In this document: positions 58,590 to 64,000 of the stretch, in pieces
Layout of the letters: every line of letters starts with the position of its first letter
Position numbering within the stretch: the stretch's first letter is position 1
Assembly (NCBI GenBank): GCA_021018815.1
Contig: JAITYX010000053.1
Coordinates: 1,116,001-1,180,000, forward strand
Source of the DNA: Talinum fruticosum
Taxonomy: Eukaryota; Streptophyta; Magnoliopsida; Caryophyllales; Talinaceae
Length of the DNA stretch: 64,000 nt
Direction: 5' to 3'
The notes under the pieces: model-generated
What the model saw: only the letters and a program-made list of their open reading frames with translations
What the model was told of the DNA's origin: nothing
Databases searched by the model: none
Position numbers and translations under genes: made by a program

Positions 58590-58830
58590 TATTTCGACCC
58601 TTAGAAGGGTCGCTTAATTTTCGATCGACGCTTATGAAAAGGGTCGAGATATTCAAGGCCGAGATATCTCGACCCTTTTTAGGGTCGATTTTGTGAAAAT
58701 CTCGACCCTTTTTAAGGTCGATTTTTGTTAAAATCTCGACCCTTTTCTCGGTCAATTTCTATTCAAAATCTCGACCCTTTTAAGGACGATTTTATGAAAA
58801 ATCTCGACCCTTTCGGGGTCAATTATGATA
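58590..58830. repeat. CACTA subterminal repeat array
   Basis: About six units of 30-36 bp, each with the order (AAAA)TCTCGACCCTTTT...(A/G)GGTCGATTTT, lie between 58590 and 58830. The paired CGACC/GGTCG motifs make each unit an imperfect hairpin. This is the probable transposase-binding region. Confidence 0.85.
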
Positions 58831-59356
58831 AATATTGATGCTTCTTTTGGCGTTCATTTAATTGGCGAGCATCAATAAAAATATTGGTGAGATTCTATAA
58901 TGACGTCAAAAGCGTCGAGAAATTCCTACTTTTTTAAATAAAATAAAAACTTGAAATTGTGTACACTTGCACTGTTCACATATCTACTAACCGTCCACCA
59001 TTTTCCACATATATACGCTCGGATAAAAAGATAAGAAATGTAAATATCAATAATTTAGTGGAAGTTCCACATATAGTATCTTTATTAAGACATAATTTTA
59101 TATGCATGTATATGATCATCAAAAGTATAACATATATAGACATGTATTAAACAACGTTAATTTAAGATTTTAATTGGTAATTAATACAACTTAAAAAATA
59201 TAAAAAAATTGTACAAGTGATTAAGACTCCCTAAAATTTAACATGGTTAGTGCACCCTTTAGTGAGTTGCATGCACAATTTCCATTAGTGCATCATCCGA
59301 AGCCCCGAAAAGATGAGGAAAACATCAAAATCATACACATATATAAAGACAATTTA

Positions 59357-61138
59357 AAAATCATCAGCATTCGAAACATGTTTAGAAGACTCTCCCTTGA
59401 GCTCATCTTCATCTGTATAAATCGCACTTGGACCAGGACGTCTTCCAACCGCCGAGATGAAATGACATCTGCAATAGATTTCATGGCCGATGAGGACTTC
59501 TCTCTCTGTTCCTCCATTTATTGCTCTACCTGTGTCTCCGGTTTGCATTCTCCATCATCACCGGCGTCCTCTCGAGGTTCCATCTTGTTATGGGGGAGGT
59601 ACAAAGAATGGTATTTTGCCTCTCTTCCAATCATATAAGACCATCTTTGCTCCCATCATCAAGTCCGGTTCTCCACCCTAGACCAAAAGCAAGTACGCAT
59701 TATTAAGAAGGGTTCAAACATTGAGAAGCAAAAAGTTATTTTTTCGGTGTGGAGCAAAACATAAAAGAGAATGTAGACAGAATTTGAGCTTGCATTGGAA
59801 CTAAGCTTAGGTAGAGCTAGAGCTAGCATTCTAAAGTTCTACATTTGAGCTAGCGAGAACATGAAAACACTCACCTCCCGATAGAATTAATACTCTTTCA
59901 CACTATTGTGTCGTATTATTTTCTCCCAACTCTGAATATGTATTATTGTCCGTATAGCGATGATAATAAGAGAGTTGCTTCTTAGTTGAAAGAAAGATTG
60001 AGACAATATAGTATAGTCAATAAAAGAACTTCATAATAACATTATGAACAACTCCATTAAGGGAGATCCAACTCTAAGCACCCCCTTTCAAAGGCTATTA
60101 ACCGTATGGAGCCAAGTCAAAGGTAATAGATCCTTGACTTATAAATAGGAAAGCCTCGTCAAATATCTTTACGAGTGCCCATAAAAATATGGTTTTCTGA
60201 ATGCAAGTTGTGAACTATAACCTAGAATAATGCAGAAGACAATGTGGTAGAAACAAACCTTCAAAAGCTGGGCGGTTAACTTGCAAAGCTTGACAAGAAA
60301 ATCATTCTCATCCTCCCTAAAAAGACCACATCAAACAATTACTTTAAACCAAAAAGAAATCAAATTAAAATGCATAGAGGCAGAACACTCCCAACATTCA
60401 TCGAACTCAGCACAATGGTGAATATATGCTTATTACTAAAACAAAAAGGATCTTGAACATCATTTATAAGAGGCATACACAGGCACGGTGCAAGCCCGAG
60501 CAACACAAGGGGAGAAGTACAGAAAAGATAATAAGAAACAAATAAGTTACAATCACAACAATAATTCTTTTCGATTTACATTAGTGTACGGAGCTTCATA
60601 ATGGATTTTTCATCATTAAGCGAGCACATCATTGTACATTAATCCCTCAATTGGCCAAGTTCACAAATAGAAGAAGCTAATAGTGTTTTATGTGAAGCTC
60701 CAGTTCTTGAAATTAGTATCCTCGGTATTTCAAGAGTAAGCATCGATCTTCACAAAGATGAGATAGTGTTACATCAAAATAGTAGAGTAACACTGGACTG
60801 AAAACAACTAAATAATAAGGGTCCGGTCAATCAAACCAGCCTGCATCGGATATAGGTAAGGTGCCACATGGTGCTTCTCACTCACCTATGAGACCGGAAG
60901 GCTTTGTATTGAAGGAACTTCGAAGTGGTACATTAGACAAGAATGGATTCATTGCACTCAAGCATACAACAAGAAGTAACATCTTAAACACGAGATAATT
61001 GAAAGGGATACATATAATAGAGGAAAAAACATTTGAATACCACTCCTTGATCTTGTACGCTTGTTCTAGGTGCTCCTTCTTCACACCTTTCAGCAGTTCA
61101 CCAATGTGTTCAACATCTTGTAAATTTCCTACTCGGAC
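59357..61138 (-). pseudogene. NUG2-like: Captured fragment of a nucleolar/nuclear GTPase 2 gene (NUG2/NOG2), three exons
   Basis: Minus-strand exon A (61138-61041) reads VRVGNLQDVEHIGELLKGVK then KEHLEQAYKIKE, ending TG before GTATTC. Exon B (60316-60259) completes W and reads EDENDFLVKLCKLTAQLLK, with GTTTGT following. Exon C (59677 to about 59357) starts GGEPDLMMGAKMVLYDWKRG, then KIPFFVPPP and a stop. Later pieces SAMKSIADVISSRR and DEDELKGESSKHVSNADDF remain in other frames. This is the region after the GTP-binding domain of NUG2, a circularly permuted GTPase needed for 60S ribosome maturation and export. Introns of 724 and 581 bp have proper GT-AG ends. The 5' three-quarters of the gene, with all GTPase motifs, is absent. 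Confidence 0.92.
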
Positions 61139-61381
61139 CTGAAATTAGAAATCACCTCCATTATGATTTTTAGGCTGCCAAAGGAAAACATTTAAATTTC
61201 CATAGATAACTCTGCAGGTAGAAGAGAACCCATAACTCAACACTTTTTGGGTCGAAATTTTTTGACCAAAAAGCTTTAAGATACCAACAAACTAAAAAGT
61301 TAAGCGAAATTTTCTCTACCCTTTGTATAAGGGTCGATGGAGAACCAGTCGAATATAGCCCCATTTTTTAGTAGTGATTGG

Positions 61382-62260
61382 TCAAGTCTTGTGTGATTGT
61401 CCTTGTTCGAGGAGGTAGGGTGCCTCCTTTTCTAGCACATGGTAGTCATTAAAAACTTCCAAAGCAGGTACTTGGATGCCCTTCTCATTGAGGTAGTAAG
61501 GCTCGGGAAAGCCATAGTAGAGGAAGTCATCCCCTTCTTTCAGGAATTGCCATTTAGAGTACGAGGATAGGGCTTCATTGAACAGGTTGTATATGGTGCA
61601 GTCTTCATAGTTTGCATCTCCCACTTGGCTTGAGCTATTTCCTTTGTAGTACGTTGATAGCCTAACCCGAACTTATAGTTGTTGGTGTGTTCAAAGGGTG
61701 AAAGGATTGGGTGGTATGCCCTCCACGCCTGCAGTTAGGCTTGGAAAATACCCCTTCTTCCTTAGCATCGAGTGGCCACTAGGGTTATCATAAGGATTGA
61801 AGTTGAGAGGTGCTTCATCCTTATCTATAGCAACAACAGTTTCGAACCCATAGAGCTCTTCATCGTCCGCATCATGTGTAATTTTGACGAAAGACTCTTT
61901 AGAGGTGATGGTGGCATAAAGATTGTCTCCATTGACGGTTCCAACCCGACCTTTGATGATCATCTTAGCTTTTTGATATAGTGTGGAGGGCACTGCCTAA
62001 TGGTCATGTAATCGGGGCGTCCTAGAAGAAGGTTAAAGATAGTAGGGATGTCTAGGACTTGGAAGTCAATGTTCTTAACTACCGATCCAACATTAATTGA
62101 CAAAGTTACCGTTCCCAAAGCTGTCCTTTTAGAATTATCATAGGCTCGGAGATGAACAGGTTTGCTTAGAGAGTTGTTGCTCTCTAATGCCTAACCTTTT
62201 GGTGGTCCTCCAAGGACGAGACATTTATGACAGATCCGTTATCCGCTAAGGTTAGAGGGA
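61382..62260 (-). pseudogene. Gypsy protease and flanking gag-pol region
   Basis: Minus-strand frames at 61993-61691 (KAKMIIKGRVGTVNGDNLYA, then DDEELYGFETVVAIDKDEAP) and 61624-61382 (NLFNEALSSYSKWQFLKEGD). They carry the protease-to-RT region of this element; the retropepsin core itself lies in the frame-broken stretch at about 62100-62260 (a SINVGSVVKNIDFQVLDIPT-like beta-strand block near 62090-62030). Confidence 0.6.
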
Positions 62261-63800
62261 TGAACTTGTTAATGCTAGTTACTTGTCAAGTAAATGGCAT
62301 TGTTGTGTGCAATGCCTTCTTCAGGGAGATCTTTCTTGTTAAAGGTGATGGTTTCGTCCCTATTGTTGACCAATCCTACTACTTTCTCAGGTGTAGTTTT
62401 AGGAGAGACCTTAATTTTGCTAAGTGTATCAATCAAGGCCTACATATGCTTTTGGGAAGCGAGATATGAGTTGCCAGATGGAGATATCGACTTTAAGTTT
62501 TTGAAGGTGTTTTAGAATTGGGTCTTCTTTTTAGCAACTTCGGGTTGTTTTGGGGCTTCCTGAGTCTGTTGTGGACCCACGAGTACATTATGTCGTCCGA
62601 GATGTAGTAAGAAATTGGATTTTTAAACTCTTTTGTTCTCCCCAAAAGTCATCTTCTTCTAAGGGTGGTGTACCCCGAAGTTATCATTCCTGTCATCATT
62701 GGTTTCGTATACGTCTTTTTCATCACTTACCCATAATCCGTTGACTTTAGGGTCTAGGGAGGCAAGCTAGCAAGTGGTTCGTACTCATTGATGTCTTGAA
62801 TGAAGGTAAGTGGGTCCCACTAACCTCGGTATGGGTTTAGTGAATATGGCTACGGTACCACCGAACGGATTTTTATTGTTACTTGGCTGCTAGGTGGCCT
62901 TAGGGAGAGGAGTTGACCATTGTGGAACATGCTCTCCAGCTTGTTTTTGAATGTCCAACATTGTTCTATGTCGTGTCCTTGTGCACGATGGTATTTATAG
63001 AATTTTCCCGCGTCCAAGCTTTTGGACTGTTTCGCGGTTTCGATTCCGCTTTTATAGGTGGCAATTCTACCTTCGCTTTAGATAGTAGGCGGTCAAGGGC
63101 TTGAGCATAAGTAGTATCAATTAGAGTGTAGTCAATATACCGTTAAGGGCGTTGACATCTACACTCTGCTAGTATTGCCTTGATTAGAGGTTTTCTTATC
63201 CTTGGATTGATAGTTACCTCTATATCTAGTTACAACTTTTGTGGTCGTGATAGACAACTCTTTTTCTATTCAGCATGTCGGCATCTCTAAGAGCTGAGAA
63301 ACTCATAAATGGTAAGAATTTAAGGTGCTTATTGTAGACGGTTCGAAGGTTCTTCAAAATGATTCTCACTTGATCCTTTTCGGAAGGTTGGTCTACCATA
63401 TGGGCAACCTTTGCCCTCCATCCGGTGAGAAAGTTGGTAAAGCTTTCTTTCTTGCCTCGCTTGATTAACTCCAAGTCTCTAAGTATGATAGGTAGATCAA
63501 TGTTATAGGGGTATTGGTGTAGGAACTCCTTACATAGATCGTTCCAATTGGTGACCTTGCGTGGGTGAACCACATTATACCACTTCATTACTTTACTCGT
63601 CAAAAGTCCATGAGAAGATAATGTGGTAGGTGTCTTCAGGTATGTTCTTAAGAGTCATTGCTCCTAAGAAGTTGCGAACATGGTGATAGGAATTCTCATA
63701 ACCTCAAAACTTGATATTTGGCATGGTGAATTTAAGGGTTAGCCTCCCTTTGGGGATTGAAGTGAATCTCGTATGATCAAAGTAGTGACTTCGAACATGG
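62260..63800 (-). pseudogene. Gypsy gag
   Basis: SKVMKWYNVVHPRKVTNWND, LCKEFLHQYPYNIDLP, ELIKRGKKESFTNFLTGWRA and QPSEKDQVRIILKNL (63600-63330) are the Retrotrans_gag capsid core. YALEVEDDAVHRHAQAL-like text is absent, and the nucleocapsid part (62900-63200) is frame-broken with no clear CCHC knuckle. Confidence 0.85.
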
Positions 63801-64000
63801 ATGACTCCCTTAACATTTGTTCTATCCGATCTATGTGTGAATGTAGGAACCACGGCCGGCCGAGGCCCGCCGAGCTTCCCCACTTATGTCGGGTCTTTTT
63901 AAAGATTGATTTTGAAGATGCTTTCGAAATTCGATTTTGGAATGTGGGGATGCACCTTTTATTAAGATTTCGAATTTTATTAAATCTGATTTAAAGGTAA
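63801..64000 (-). other. 5' side of the gypsy gag or leader, cut by the window edge
   Basis: No clear domain. The sequence leaves the window before an LTR is reached. Confidence 0.4.

Larger units (their letters stand above)
58548..61376 (-). mobile_element. Complete Pack-CACTA element carrying captured NUG2 exons (2829 bp)
   Basis: The left end starts CACTACAAGAAAATAGGGCT. The right end, reverse-complemented, starts CACTACTAAAAAATGGGGCT. Both continue ATATTCGAC, giving a 29 bp terminal inverted repeat with three mismatches. Target duplication ATT lies at 58545-58547 and 61377-61379, the 3 bp expected for CACTA. Subterminal CTCGACCCTTTT-type repeats sit just inside the left end, with echoes at the right. 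There is no transposase. The interior (59357-61138, minus strand) is a host gene segment with its introns. It lies within the gypsy element's protease-RT spacer, so it inserted after that element. Confidence 0.93.
51700..64000 (-). mobile_element. Tat-lineage Ty3/gypsy retrotransposon, minus strand, running past the right edge
   Basis: The minus strand has gag (63800-62900), protease region (62250-61382), RT (58000-57100), RNase H (57090-56250), integrase (55900-55000). On the opposite strand beyond pol lies the DUF7745-like ORF. The RT text YVDDMIIKSKDRG and RNase H text of the LDFEVTNNATEYEAYITGL type are typical of the Tat/Ogre group. A CACTA element (58548-61376) interrupts the protease-RT spacer. 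The 5' LTR is outside the window. I could not delimit the 3' LTR, which should lie below about 51700. Confidence 0.78.

Noticed and set aside
58420..58755. 111-codon minus-strand frame with ISALNISTL and repeated KIDxKKGRD
   Set aside because: The repeated part is translation of the CACTA subterminal array; the rest is gypsy spacer.

Overview
The window looks like nuclear DNA from a flowering plant (a dicot-like, AT-rich intergenic landscape). It holds one intact host gene and, around it, several generations of decayed, nested transposable elements. There are no bacterial-type operons, rRNA genes, CRISPR arrays or convincing tRNA genes. The only intact-looking host gene is a two-exon DUF1635-family gene at 5713-6934 on the + strand, with a CT-rich leader and a TATA box. 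Nearly all other open reading frames are pieces of transposon proteins broken by stops and frameshifts.

Left to right: (1) 1-4653, the 3' part of a CACTA (En/Spm-type) transposon with a decayed gene ending in an Ulp1-like protease domain, then subterminal repeats and the terminal TAGTAGTG. (2) 5336-7300, the DUF1635 gene with its promoter. (3) 7300-13190, AT-rich intergenic DNA with a CACTA terminus relic (ending 10737), a diverged pair of a ~220 bp repeat and a hAT-like non-autonomous element (12331-12970). (4) 13196-17118, a minus-strand Ty1/copia deletion derivative with two LTRs and a second hAT-like element nested in its RNase H region. (5) 17315-18745, a plus-strand copia fragment ending in the start of its 3' LTR. 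(6) 18746-about 30980, an Athila-like Ty3/gypsy element whose gag is split by a second Athila-like element (22254-29924), with a near-perfect 5 bp target duplication. (7) 30980-34590, intergenic DNA. (8) 34590-47505, a plus-strand L1-type LINE split by a 9.9 kb copia element (36428-46315; target duplication CTCCC). (9) 48060-51110, a second, minus-strand L1-type LINE. (10) About 51700-64000, a minus-strand Tat-lineage Ty3/gypsy element running off the right edge, with a decayed opposite-strand ORF next to the end of its pol. It is interrupted by a complete 2829 bp CACTA element (58548-61376; target duplication ATT).

The most notable object is the CACTA element at 58548-61376. Between its terminal inverted repeats it carries three consecutive exons, with splice sites and introns, of a host gene encoding the nucleolar/nuclear GTPase NUG2 (NOG2-type). 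It is therefore a gene-capturing Pack-CACTA element, now nested in a retrotransposon. The captured piece is broken, so any activity would be at the RNA level rather than as an enzyme.

All calls come from reading translations and repeats by eye. Boundaries marked 'about' are approximate, and family assignments rest on recognised motifs rather than database searches.
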